Of a DNA stretch of 64,000 nt, positions 31,716 through 41,268 are shown piece by piece. The stretch's first letter is position 1. The number at the start of each line of letters is the position of its first letter. The notes under the pieces were generated by a model. The model saw only the letters and a program-made list of their open reading frames with translations. It was not told the origin of the DNA and made no database searches. The position numbers and the translations under genes are program-made. Source of the stretch: Didymella arachidicola (lineage: Eukaryota; Ascomycota; Dothideomycetes; Pleosporales; Didymellaceae); assembly GCA_016630955.3 (NCBI GenBank), contig CM049993.1, positions 1,884,076 to 1,948,075 of the forward strand. Reading direction: 5' to 3'.

Positions 31716-33580
31716 ACGTACCTCACGGGTAAGTGGGCCACCCTGTCTAGTGGGCCACTTTTGCCAAGACCACACCAAACTTCACATTAAATTGTAGTAT
31801 AGTAACAGCACCTCGCGTATGGGGGTTCTGAGGAAGACGTCCTGGCAAGGTCTATAGTAGATAAGTGTTATTTACACGTTCGCGCGTTGTGCCCTGTCTC
31901 TCCGCACGTTCCACACCGTCGTTGGGATAGTTCACCTCCTTCAGCGCGCATCCTCTTCTTTGGCTTCTTACCATCACCACGCACGCCAAACTCCTTTAGA
32001 GCAGTTGAACGCTGTGCCTCTTCAACTGTTATGCTCCCTCCTGTTTGAATTCGCTTCCTTTTATGTGATTTGCGCTCTGTTGCAGCTGCTAGAGCCTCTC
32101 GAAGCTCATCACGTTCCTTTCTCATCAACGCAAGCTGGTGCGCTACCTTTGCTCCCCCCTTTGCATAGTGCTCTAGCGCGCTATACACTGAATTAGGTGA
32201 GCTGCCCTGCTGCCTCTTATACTTGTCTCGAATTAGAGTTGATTGCGACTGAAATTCAAGCAGGTTTTTGGGGGTTTGGGACTGCCAGGGCTCGTTGTTG
32301 GTAGGTAGTTGGGGTGATGGAGTCCGCAGCCTCACATTGAGGGTTGATATGACCCGTTCTGGGTCAAAGGGGACCAATCCAGCGCCTCGGAACCCTCCCT
32401 GGATGTTGCTAGGGGTGATAGTCGCGTTATATGCTGCTCTTAAGCATACTAGGAACGACTGCTTGTCTATGTGGTTGATCCGGTTGCGCGAGAGCTTGTT
32501 GACCTGATGCCCGTACTCCCGCTTCAAAGGGGCAAAACAACCCACATCAAGCGGCTGCAAGAGTTGCGATGAGTGCGCAGGCATTGTAAGAGTTACAATC
32601 TTGTTCTCTTTGCAGTATTGGGTGAATGCTGCGGCCTGGTGGCTCTCATGGCCGTCTATAAGTAGCAAACGGTGGGTCCCATAGGTACGCTCCTTAGTAT
32701 GCCTGTTAAAGTGCTTCAACCAGTCAAGACCAAGCTCGTTGTTGGTCCAGCCGTTCTCAGAGACCCCAATTACCCAGTCCTGGGGCAGATCTTTGTCCTT
32801 AGACCAGTTGGTGGTGTGGGTTTTGGCTTTAAGGATAATAAAGGGTGGAATAGCCCACCCTGCAGCATTTACGCCTAAGATTAACGTAGCCCACTCCTTA
32901 TTGCCTGGCTGTATCTGCTTTGCTCGTCCTCGGTTCTCTACGTCTGCAACCACTGCTCTAGGGGTAATCTGACCCATTGCAAAGCCAGTCTCGTCAAAGT
33001 TGTACGTGTCTTCGTCCACAATGCCGTACTTAGCTTTGACATTAGCTACTAGGCTGAACCAGCCCTGTATTATCTTAGGATCCTCGCAGAGGGCTCTCTT
33101 GTAGTCATACTTGCGACTAAACTTTACTTTTAGCCTTGGTTGACGCTTTACAAACGTACTGGGCCAATTTCGGCCAACAGGGGCCATTCCACGCTCTTGT
33201 CGCAGCAAATTGGCCATATCAGCCACATCTGACAAGCGAGGGGGTTCTCCTCGCTGTATAAGGTAGAGAACGTGATCAACAATCGCCTCCTCTGCGTGCT
33301 CATCCAGATACCGTCGGCTAGGCATAGAATCAACTCTTGAGGGCTGTCCAGCGCGTCGTTGGGCTAGTGTAGTTCGGGGCACGTTGAAGATAGCTGCAAC
33401 GCGTCGCAGGGAGAGATTCGCATCCTGTTTGATAGCTTGAAGTGCAAGCTGTATCCGAGCTTCTTTTAACGCGTCTGATTGACCTTGTTGTTGAGGCATT
33501 AGTGTAGGGAGAGAGTTTTGGTGTGGTCTTGGCAAAAGTGGCCCACTAGACAGGGTGGCCCACTTACCCGTGAGGTACGT
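31716..33580 (-). mobile_element. Fot1/pogo-like transposon, copy D
   Basis: 1865 bp, TA at 31714-15 and 33581-82. TIRs begin ACGTACCTCACGGGT with AGTGGGCCAC twice followed by TTTTGCCAAGACCACACC. It contains an uninterrupted transposase gene. Confidence 0.9.
31868..33499 (-). CDS. Fot1/pogo transposase, copy D, intact
   Basis: 543 codons from ATG 33499 (MPQQQGQSDALKEAR). N-terminal psq-type HTH (LRRVAAIFNVPRTTLAQRRAGQPSR) and CENP-B/Tc5-type HTH bind the TIR. The DDE_1 catalytic core has YNFDETGFAMG, LLLIDGHESH and QPLDVGCFAPL, giving the three acidic residues. A basic region and a CCHC knuckle (CGTCGETGHNARTC) close the protein. It cuts and pastes the element at TA dinucleotides in the nucleus. 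No stops or changed catalytic residues were found, so this is a candidate active enzyme. Confidence 0.9.
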   Translation of the reverse strand: MPQQQGQSDALKEARIQLALQAIKQDANLSLRRVAAIFNVPRTTLAQRRAGQPSRVDSMPSRRYLDEHAEEAIVDHVLYLIQRGEPPRLSDVADMANLLRQERGMAPVGRNWPSTFVKRQPRLKVKFSRKYDYKRALCEDPKIIQGWFSLVANVKAKYGIVDEDTYNFDETGFAMGQITPRAVVADVENRGRAKQIQPGNKEWATLILGVNAAGWAIPPFIILKAKTHTTNWSKDKDLPQDWVIGVSENGWTNNELGLDWLKHFNRHTKERTYGTHRLLLIDGHESHQAAAFTQYCKENKIVTLTMPAHSSQLLQPLDVGCFAPLKREYGHQVNKLSRNRINHIDKQSFLVCLRAAYNATITPSNIQGGFRGAGLVPFDPERVISTLNVRLRTPSPQLPTNNEPWQSQTPKNLLEFQSQSTLIRDKYKRQQGSSPNSVYSALEHYAKGGAKVAHQLALMRKERDELREALAAATERKSHKRKRIQTGGSITVEEAQRSTALKEFGVRGDGKKPKKRMRAEGGELSQRRCGTCGETGHNARTCK

Positions 33581-33582
33581 TA

Positions 33583-33684
33583 GTAGATATTCTTAATTAC
33601 TAATATCTACTATATCTTTCTTATATATGCGTAAGTTATGCCCTATCTTACTATAGCGCTTGTAGTGCCTTTTACTCTACTTAC
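33583..33684 (-). repeat. RIPped Fot1 relic G, piece 1
   Basis: AT-rich sequence matching the 3' end of the Fot1 transposase gene in reverse orientation (AAGTTATGCCCTATCTT against GCGTTGTGCCCTGTCTC). It is cut off by a solo LTR. Confidence 0.55.
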
Positions 33685-34216
33685 TGTTACGAACATGAGT
33701 TGGGACTCGGGGGACGTACAGTTATGTATGATGGAAGGAATTACAAGGCGGCACGGCGACCTCGCTGAAGGCCCAACCCCACCAGAACGACACGGGATCA
33801 CACTAGTACTATTGCGGCATAGCGTCCCATTGGGACAGGTAATAACCGAACACGGGACTTTGGGACAACGGACCAATGAGAGCCACTCCTTGTCTCAGAG
33901 GTCCTACAGTCTCACGAGACTTAGTCCTATAGGACTATGAGACTCTATGAGACTTTTGTGTATATAGCAGACAGGAACACAACCCTTAAGGTTTGTGTTC
34001 AACCTAAGTTATCAAGTTTGTCTTTGGATCTCAAACCTAACCTTCGAGCTAGACAGTCTACTCTGTACTACTCATCGTTACCCTGCTCTCAAGACTGACA
34101 GATCGTATCTGTACACCTTATTGCAACCAACCCCTTCGGCTTCCTGTTACCGTACTCATCCCCGAGAACCAATAGAATTAGTGCTTACGAGCTTTGCTTA
34201 AAGTACGACTTCAACA
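33685..34216 (+). repeat. Solo LTR 1
   Basis: 532 bp, TGTTACG...TTCAACA, flanked by the 5-bp duplication CTTAC (33680-33684 and 34217-34221). The 3' 250 bp is nearly identical to the Gypsy LTR. The 5' U3 part (ATGAGTTGGGACTCGG...) is unrelated to it. Almost identical to solo LTR 2. Confidence 0.9.
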
Positions 34217-34551
34217 CTTACTTACACCTACTTAGGCCCTACCTTTATATATTTTCTTCTCTACCTGCGCCCTAATATTATATTAGGCTATTAAATTCTC
34301 TACCTCTTCCTTTAATAGGTCTTTACTCTTTTAAATTCGCTTCCTTTTATATAATTTGCGCTTAAAAGCAGCCTTATTTAATACTTTAAGCTATAGCACT
34401 TAGGCTACTAATAACATCTGCATATATAGTAGTACTATAGTACCTCTCTATAGCTAATTAATAATCTCTACTATTAGAGTTAGTAATAATCCTTAGTACC
34501 TTTAAATATAATTATAAAGTAATACTAATTAAGCCTCTATCTGTTGAAGTC
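34217..34551 (-). repeat. RIPped Fot1 relic G, piece 2
   Basis: Matches the C-terminal part of a Fot1 transposase. For example AAATTCGCTTCCTTTTATATAATTT corresponds to the same basic-region codons as in copy D (near 32045-32070), with C-to-T and G-to-A changes. Confidence 0.65.
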
Positions 34552-35049
34552 GTACTTTAAGCAAAGCTCGTAAGCACTAATTCTATTGGTTCTCAGGGAT
34601 GAGTACGGTGACAGGAAGCCGAGGGGGTTGGTTGCAATAAGGTGTACAGATACGATCTGTCAGTCTTGAGAGCAGGGTAACGATGAGTAGTACAGAGTAG
34701 ACTGTCTAGCTCGAAGGTTGGGTTTGAGATCCAAAGACAAACTTTAACTTAGGATTGAACACGAACTGTAAGAGTTGTGTTCCTACGTACTATATACATA
34801 CAGGTGTTCCATTCTTGTTCCATTGTTCCATAGTTGTTCCAACCTGGTACTCCCTGGAACATCGTGGGATTCTTGGAACATCACGTGACTTGTTCCATGG
34901 TGGCGTTCCGCCAAGACTTTGGAACATGAGGGGTTACGTCGTCATTGGTTCCGGGTGCTGACCTTCTTGAAGGCCTGCGGGTTGTCCCCGAGTGTCATCA
35001 ATCCTTCCTTCTCTTATCTTCTGCCTTGCCCCGTCTCAGGTTCGTAACA
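34552..35049 (-). repeat. Solo LTR 3, reverse orientation
   Basis: 498 bp, flanked by CTATC (34547-34551 and 35050-35054). Shares the R-U5-like portion with the Gypsy LTR but has a third kind of U3 with repeated TTCCA/TGGAA motifs. It is the undamaged counterpart of the relic at 19063-19500. Confidence 0.9.
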
Positions 35050-35191
35050 CTATCTTCCTTATAGTAGTAGGTATCTTAGAGTTCTATTAGGGCTCTTCTA
35101 TAAGAGGTAGTATTAGTATATAACACTTTATATTAAGCTTTAATAGTACTACTAATAGATTATTAGGTACTAAGCTAGTTAATTTAAAGCT
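35050..35191 (-). repeat. RIPped Fot1 relic G, piece 3
   Basis: Continues relic G after solo LTR 3. ACATTAAGCTTTAATA of copy E corresponds to TATTAAGCTTTAATA here. Interrupted at a TA by copy E. Confidence 0.6.
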
Positions 35192-35193
35192 TA

Positions 35194-37040
35194 ACGTAGT
35201 TTACAAGCGAGCCGTCTAACCTAAGCGAACCGTCCACTTTTCCAAGGTCTGTCTATTGCAAAGCACCTCCTGCAACACCACCACAATTTACTACAATTTA
35301 TAGAACACAGAAATACTATTCAGACGCGTCGCTATCAGATGCATCTGCAATTTCTACTGCACAGGTGCGAGCGTTGTGGCCAGTCTCGCCACAACGTCCA
35401 CAGCGCCTCTGCCTACGCACCTTCTTTGCAGGCTCCCCACCATCTTCCTGCCCACCACCATCCTTTTCAGCTATCAAGTCAGCTATCTCCCCTACTGTGA
35501 GCGTCTCAGCTGTCCGAATATACTTCCTCTTACGACCCTTCACCTCTGTTGCTATCTCTACTGCCTTGCGAAGCCCTGCCATTTCCTGTCGCATTAACAC
35601 TGTTTTATGACCTATCTTTGCAACACCCTTATTAAGCTGATTAATAGCTCTAAGCAGTGGAGAAACTGGAGAATCTCTGTGCAGTCGTACACGCTCGCGA
35701 ACTAGCGTTGACTGAGCCTCTACCTCACGGAGGTTGCTTGGTGTTTTTGATTCCCATCGGGTGTCCTCTGGCTTTGGTGGAGTTGGCGTGCGAAGGGCCA
35801 CATTAAGCTTTAATATCACCGCCTCTGGGTTGTGAGGGACTAGTCCAGCGCCTCTAAAGCCTGCGCAGATATTATCCTTTATTATTGCCTTCTCAAAAGC
35901 TGCTTTAAAGGCTGGTAGGAAGGCCTCCTTCTTGATCTGCTTAGTGCTATACCGTGCTAAGCTACTAATCTCATTGCTGTATGCCCGCTTTAAAGGTGAA
36001 AAACAACCCACGTTAAGCGGCTGCAGCAGATAGGATGAGTAAGGAGGCATACAGAGGACAATAATCTTCTCTTCCTTATAGTATTTGTGGAACTTATGTA
36101 AGTTGTGGCTCTCATGGCCGTCCACAATTAGCAGCCTGTGGGCACCTACACTACGCGCCTTAGTATAGGTATTAAAGTGCTTCAGCCAGGCAAGACCAAG
36201 CTCATTCGACGTCCAGCCGTTGGGACCGACTTCAATGACCCAGTCCCGGGGTAGATTGTGGAACCAGGACGTGATCAGGACCTTGCTAGGGAAGATGAGA
36301 AAGGGTGGCAGAGCCTAGCCTTTGGCGCTGACTCCCTGGATGTCGGTGACCCACCCACAGTTGCTAGGCTGTACCCTCTTTGGGTTGTTTCGTTTCTTAG
36401 AGCCTGTAAAGACTATCTGGCCTTGTATAACCCCCATCATGAAGCTAGTCTCGTTAAAGTTGTACGTGTCGTCATCAGCAATACCGTACTTGGCCTTAGT
36501 GTTAGCGACTAGCTTAAACTAGGGCGTTATAACGCGTACATCTTCGTTTAAGGCTCGCTGACGATCGTATGGACGGCTCCTCTTAAGCTTGATCTCTGGC
36601 GTACGCGTCTTGAAGTTGTCTACCCAGTGCTTGCTAACAGGCTTCCCACCACGCTCAGCTAGCAGATTGTTGGCCATATCTTGCACCATAGCCCTTGTAG
36701 CACCTATCCCTCGCTGGTCAAGGTCAAGTATACGTTGGACCAGGGCCTCCTCTTCTAGCTTGGTCAGCTTCTTTGAGTTGGGCTCGCGATCGCGTCGACA
36801 GAGGGCTCTAGTACACTAGTCTCGAAGCGTGCTTCTTGGAACGTTAAAGGCTGCAATAACGCGTCTTTCACTCTTGTCACAATCCTTAATTATAGCCTAG
36901 ATAGCAAGCTGTAATGTACTTTTAGTGTAAGATTGTTGCGCGTTGCGTTGTAATAGCATTGTAGTGTAAGCTGGGGGTAGGCTGCATTTGGTAAAGTTGG
37001 ACGGTTCGCTTGGGTTGGACGGCTCGCTTGTGAACTACGT
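35194..37040 (-). mobile_element. Fot1/pogo-like transposon, copy E
   Basis: 1847 bp, TA at 35192-93 and 37041-42, inserted in relic G. TIRs begin ACGTAGTTTAC with AAGCGARCCGTC twice (GAGCC then GAACC). The inner block ACTTTTCCAAGGTC is a diverged form of that in the other copies. Confidence 0.85.
35316..36959 (-). pseudogene. Fot1/pogo transposase, copy E, several stops
   Basis: The C-terminal half (36125 to 35316) is open and keeps DGHESH, QPLNVGCF-like and the CCHC knuckle (CGRCGETGHNARTC). The N-terminal half from ATG 36959 (MLLQRNAQ) has stops: after STLQLAI, in the HTH (STLRD*), in VITP*FKLV and in VSAKG*ALPP, mostly where other copies have Trp or Gln. The first catalytic motif reads YNFNETSF (Asp to Asn) and the third Asp is also Asn. 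Clearly dead. Confidence 0.8.
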
Positions 37041-37042
37041 TA

Positions 37043-37273
37043 AGAGGATATTTACCTTTAAAATTACCTTATTAAATACCTTTCTAAAGGTTGTAATAAA
37101 GGCTTTTTTATTAATCTAGCTAATATAGTCTAGTACTAAGACTCTAATCTCCTTACTATACGCCTACTTTAATAGAGTAAAACAACCTATATTAAGTAGC
37201 TATAGGATATAAGATAAGTATAGAGGTATATATAGAGTAATTATTTTATTCTTCTTATAGATTTTTTAGAAGG
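37043..37273 (-). repeat. RIPped Fot1 relic G, piece 4
   Basis: Resumes the same transposase reading after copy E. TACTTTAATAGAGTAAAACAACCTATATTAAG corresponds to the PLKR..PLNVGCF coding region of copy E (near 35988-36016). Ends at the copy F insertion. Confidence 0.65.
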
Positions 37274-37275
37274 TA

Positions 37276-39139
37276 ACGTACATGTACAACGAGCGGACCG
37301 GTCAACGAGCGGGCCACTTTTGCCAAGACCACACCAAAACTCCCTCCCTACACTAATGCCTCCACAACAAGTACAGTTTAACGCGTCAAACGAGCGTCAG
37401 ATACAGCTTGCGCTCCAAGCTCTCAAACAAGACGCGAATCTCTCAGAGCGACGCGCTGCAGCTATCTACAGCGTCTCTCGAACTACACTACACCAACGAC
37501 GCGCTGGACGACCTTCACGCGTTAATATTATGGCCAACTTACGGAATCTAACCAGCGCTGAGGAGCAGGTGATTGTTATGCGCATACTTGAGCTGGTTAC
37601 GCGAGGAGAGTCCCCCCGGCTTGAATTTGTGGCTGATATGGCCAATTCTCTGCTGAAAGAGCGCAGTTTGGCCCCTGTTGGCCCAAGGTGGGCCAGCAGG
37701 TTTGTTTCGCGTCAGGAGGAGCTCAAAACAGTTTTTAATCGCAAGTATGACTACAAGCGAGCCCTCTGCGAGGACCCTGAGGTTATACAGGGCTGGTTCA
37801 ACCTTGTAGCTACTACCAAAGTCAAGTATGGCATCCAGGACAACGACACGTACAACTTTGACGAGACAGGCTTCATGATGGGCCAGATATCCACCGGAGT
37901 TGTTGTAACAGATGCAGAGAAACTAGGACGAGCAAAGCAGGTCCAGCCAGGCAACCGGGAGTGGGTAACAGTCATTGAGGGCATTAATGCCACAGGATGG
38001 GCTATTCCACCCTACATCATCTTCAAAGCCCGCCAACACCAGTCCAGCTGGTACAAGGACAACAACCTGCCCCAAGATTGGAGTATTGCCATCTCTGAGA
38101 ACGGCTGGACTACCAATGAGCTTGGTTTTGACTGGTTGAAGCACTTTGACAGGTATACAAAGGCGCGCACTGTTGGCAGCCACCGGTTGCTGATTATTGA
38201 CGGTCATGGGAGCCACAACACTCCAGAATTCACGCAATACTGCAAGGATCAGAAGATTGTGATCCTATGCATGCCTCCGCACTCATCGCACCTCCTTCAG
38301 CCACTTGATGTGGGTTGTTTTGGCCCTCTGAAGAAGGCGTACGGGGTTGAGGTTAATGAGCTTATGCGCAACCGGATCAACCACATTACAAAGCAGGAGT
38401 TCCTCCCATGCTTTGTAGCGGCTCACAAGAAAGCTATTACCCCTAGCAACATTCAAGGAGGGTTCCGAGGGGCCGGATTGGCTCCCTTTGCCCCAGATCG
38501 CGTCATATTGGCCCTGGATGTGAAGCTGCGCACCCCATCGCCACCACTCCCCCAAAACAGCCCGCTCTGGCAGTCGCAAACCCCAAGCAATACCCTGGAA
38601 TTTGGGTCGCAATCAACGCTTGTGAAGAAGAGGATTCAGACGCATGTTAATAGCTCACCAACCTCTATAGTTGAAGCGTTTGAGAAGGTCTCAAAGGGGG
38701 CAGCAATTATTGCGCACAAGCTGGTTTTGGCACAACAGGAGATTACTGAGCTTCGAGCGGCTAATAAGGCCGCCACGCGACGTAAATCGCACAAAAGAAA
38801 GCGTATTCAAGCTAAGGGAAGCCTTGCGGTTGAAGAGGGCCAGCGGATAGCTGCTCTGCAGGAGTTTAGCGCGCGTAGTGATGGTAAGAAGGCAAAGAAG
38901 CAGGTTCGGGCTGAAGGAGGTGAACCATCCCAACGACGCTGTGGACGGTGCGGAGAGAGTGGGCACAACGCGCGAACGTGCAAGAATGCTGTAGAAGAGG
39001 TCTCTTAGTAATATTACAGCTTGTTTTGCCTTATGCAGCGCCAGTTTGTAGTGTTTTGGGCCATAATAGGGGGAGTTTTGGTGTGGTCTTGGCAAAAGTG
39101 GCCCGCTCGTTGACCGGTCCGCTCGTTGTACATGTACGT
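37276..39139 (+). mobile_element. Fot1/pogo-like transposon, copy F
   Basis: 1864 bp, TA at 37274-75 and 39140-41. TIRs begin ACGTACATGTAC with AACGAGCGGRCC twice, then ACTTTTGCCAAGACCACACC. It contains an intact transposase. The insertion point is inside the target duplication of solo LTR 2. Confidence 0.9.
37356..39008 (+). CDS. Fot1/pogo transposase, copy F, intact
   Basis: 550 codons from ATG 37356 (MPPQQVQFNASNERQ). psq HTH (ERRAAAIYSVSRTTLHQRRAGRPSR), CENP-B-type HTH, then the DDE_1 core with YNFDETGFMMG, LLIIDGHGSH and QPLDVGCFGPL. It ends in a basic region and CCHC knuckle (CGRCGESGHNARTC). All three catalytic acids are present and there is no stop, so it is a candidate active transposase. 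It is close to copies A and B in the catalytic half and could mobilise elements with matching TIRs. Confidence 0.9.
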   Translation: MPPQQVQFNASNERQIQLALQALKQDANLSERRAAAIYSVSRTTLHQRRAGRPSRVNIMANLRNLTSAEEQVIVMRILELVTRGESPRLEFVADMANSLLKERSLAPVGPRWASRFVSRQEELKTVFNRKYDYKRALCEDPEVIQGWFNLVATTKVKYGIQDNDTYNFDETGFMMGQISTGVVVTDAEKLGRAKQVQPGNREWVTVIEGINATGWAIPPYIIFKARQHQSSWYKDNNLPQDWSIAISENGWTTNELGFDWLKHFDRYTKARTVGSHRLLIIDGHGSHNTPEFTQYCKDQKIVILCMPPHSSHLLQPLDVGCFGPLKKAYGVEVNELMRNRINHITKQEFLPCFVAAHKKAITPSNIQGGFRGAGLAPFAPDRVILALDVKLRTPSPPLPQNSPLWQSQTPSNTLEFGSQSTLVKKRIQTHVNSSPTSIVEAFEKVSKGAAIIAHKLVLAQQEITELRAANKAATRRKSHKRKRIQAKGSLAVEEGQRIAALQEFSARSDGKKAKKQVRAEGGEPSQRRCGRCGESGHNARTCKNAVEEVS

Positions 39140-39143
39140 TAAG

Positions 39144-39675
39144 TGTTACGAACATGAGTTGGTACTCGGGGGACGTACAGTTATGTATGATGGAAGGAAT
39201 TACAAGGCGGCACGGCGACCTCGCTGAAGGCCCAACCCCACCAGAACGACACGGGATCACACTAGTACTATTGCGGCATAGCGTCCCATTGGGACAGGTA
39301 ATAACCGAACACGGGACTTTGGGACAACGGACCAATGAGAGCCACTCCTTGTCTCAGAGGTCCTACAGTCTCACGAGACTTAGTCCTATAGGACTATGAG
39401 ACTCTATGAGACTTTTATGTATATAGCAGACAGGAACACAACCCTTAAGGTTCGTGTTCAACCTAAGTTATCAAGTTTGTCTTTGGATCTCAAACCTAAC
39501 CTTCGAGCTAGACAGTCTACTCTGTACTACTCATCGTTACCCTGCTCTCAAGACTGACAGATCGTATCTGTACACCTTATTGCAACCAACCCCTTCGGCT
39601 TCCTGTCACCGTACTCATCCCCGAGAACCAATAGAATTAGTGCTTACGAGCTTTGCTTAAAGTACGACTTCAACA
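39144..39675 (+). repeat. Solo LTR 2
   Basis: 532 bp, nearly identical to solo LTR 1. The right flank is GTAAG (39676-39680). The left copy of this duplication is split by copy F: G at 37273, TA at 37274-75, then TA AG at 39140-39143. Confidence 0.9.
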
Positions 39676-39840
39676 GTAAGTAACTTATAGCTCTTATAGC
39701 TATTAAGTATTAGTAGTATATAGCTACCTACCCTTTAGCCCTTAATCTACTTAATAAAGTGCCTTAACTAGGCTACTCTAATATTATTTATAGTCTAGCT
39801 ATTACTACTAACCCTAATACGCTATCAGGGCTTTAAATTA
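39676..39840 (-). repeat. RIPped Fot1 relic G, piece 5
   Basis: AT-rich continuation of relic G (GTAAGTAACTTATAGCTCTTATAGC resembles GTAAGTTGTGGCTCTCATGGC of copy E). The end is not sharply defined. Normal base composition resumes near 39840. Confidence 0.5.
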
Positions 39841-40261
39841 GGGTAGTGAAGGTTGCTTGAGGCGCAGGTGCAGGCGCTTGCATCTCGCTTGCAACCAGTA
39901 CTTCAGCTGGCCATTACCTAGACGTCAGAGGTTTCTTCGGATCCGACCGATCACTCACTCTGCGGCAGTCTAAAGTCGATAACAGCCTGCCACAGCGTTC
40001 CTAGAGTACTTTATTGGGCTCTCACAGCCTTGCGATACAGTATGGGTTGGACAGTCGAGGGGCACTGGGGGTGTGTGCACGCCCGTCTCTACAAGCTTTG
40101 CTGAGTCGACCTCGTCAGCAAACAAACCCGTGGAACACGCTGGAAGTTCAGCGAAGGAACGAGGAAGAACGTTGTTTGTGTTCGCGCAGCGCCTCTACGA
40201 TGCAAGATACAGTGTCGCTCGTAACGTACTCTGATCGTTACGCAGGTCGACCCGCTACAGC
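39841..40261. other. Upstream region of the Tc1-type transposase
   Basis: Normal composition, no gene seen. I looked for terminal inverted repeats of the following transposase here and did not find a convincing pair. Confidence 0.35.
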
Positions 40262-41239
40262 ATGGCCCCACACCTCGCTGCGTCGCAACACGACCAGATC
40301 CGCGACATGATCGTCGACGGGACGCTCACAGCCGCTCAGATGGCCACCGCGGCTGGCTGCAGCGAGCGCTCTGTGAAGGCAATACGGTCCAACATCCGCC
40401 ACTTCAACTCTACAAAGGCCCCTGCGAACGGCGGCGGGAGACGACGATCGATCACGCCGCCCATGCTAGACGCGCTGTGTGAACACCTGCTCGAGAAGCC
40501 AGGCCTGTACCAAGAGGAGATGGTGCTCTTCCTGATGGATGAGTTTGGAATTCGCGTTTCTCCACATAGCATCGGCAGAACGCTGAAAGCGGCAGGATGG
40601 TCAAAGAAGGTGGCCCGGCAGATTGCGAGGGAGCAGAACGCAGAGCTGCGAGACTTTTACCTCTACAACCTGACACAGTTTCGATCGTACCACCTCGTGT
40701 TCATCGATGAATCTGCGTGTGACAAGCGTATTGAGTTCAGACGCACCGGCTGGTCTCCTCTCGGCGTAGCACCTGTACAAGTGGCCAAGTTCCACCGCGA
40801 CCGGCGATATCAGATCCTGCCAGCCTACACTCGGGACGGCGTCCTGCTCTCACGAGTGTACCAGGGCTCGACAGACAGTGACGTTTTCGAAGACTACATA
40901 GAGCAGCTGCTCCCCCACTGCGGTAGGTGGCCAGAATCGAAGTCTGTGCTCGTAATGGACAATGCATCGTTCCACCACACGGAGCGGCTCGAGCAGATGT
41001 GCTACGATGCTGGCGTTAAGCTGATATACCTGCCACCCTACTCACCTGACCTGAACCCGATCGAAGAGTTCTTCGCGGAGCTGAAAGCATTTATCAAGAA
41101 GAATTGGCGTGCCTTTGAAGAGGCGCCGGAGCAGGGGCTTGTTAGTTTCCTAGAATGGTGCGTAGATATGGTGGGTAGTAAGCAGGACAGCGCCAGAGGC
41201 CACTTCAGGCACGCCGGAATCACAGTGGAGGACTTCTGA
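40262..41239 (+). CDS. Tc1/mariner-type transposase (DDE_3)
   Basis: 325 codons, uninterrupted. An N-terminal helix-turn-helix (TAAQMATAAGCSERSVKAIRSN) and a second winged-helix-like segment (EEMVLFLMDEFGIRVSPHSIGRTLKAAGWS) are followed by the DDE core with FIDES, VLVMDNASFH and SPDLNPIEEFF (D, D, E). This is the Tc1 branch widespread in fungi. It is GC-rich and free of RIP-like stops, unlike the Fot1 copies, which suggests recent arrival or domestication. Terminal inverted repeats were not identified, so the element ends are unknown. Confidence 0.85.
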   Translation: MAPHLAASQHDQIRDMIVDGTLTAAQMATAAGCSERSVKAIRSNIRHFNSTKAPANGGGRRRSITPPMLDALCEHLLEKPGLYQEEMVLFLMDEFGIRVSPHSIGRTLKAAGWSKKVARQIAREQNAELRDFYLYNLTQFRSYHLVFIDESACDKRIEFRRTGWSPLGVAPVQVAKFHRDRRYQILPAYTRDGVLLSRVYQGSTDSDVFEDYIEQLLPHCGRWPESKSVLVMDNASFHHTERLEQMCYDAGVKLIYLPPYSPDLNPIEEFFAELKAFIKKNWRAFEEAPEQGLVSFLEWCVDMVGSKQDSARGHFRHAGITVEDF

Positions 41240-41268
41240 GCTTGCATGTTTTCCTCTTTTCAGATTCA

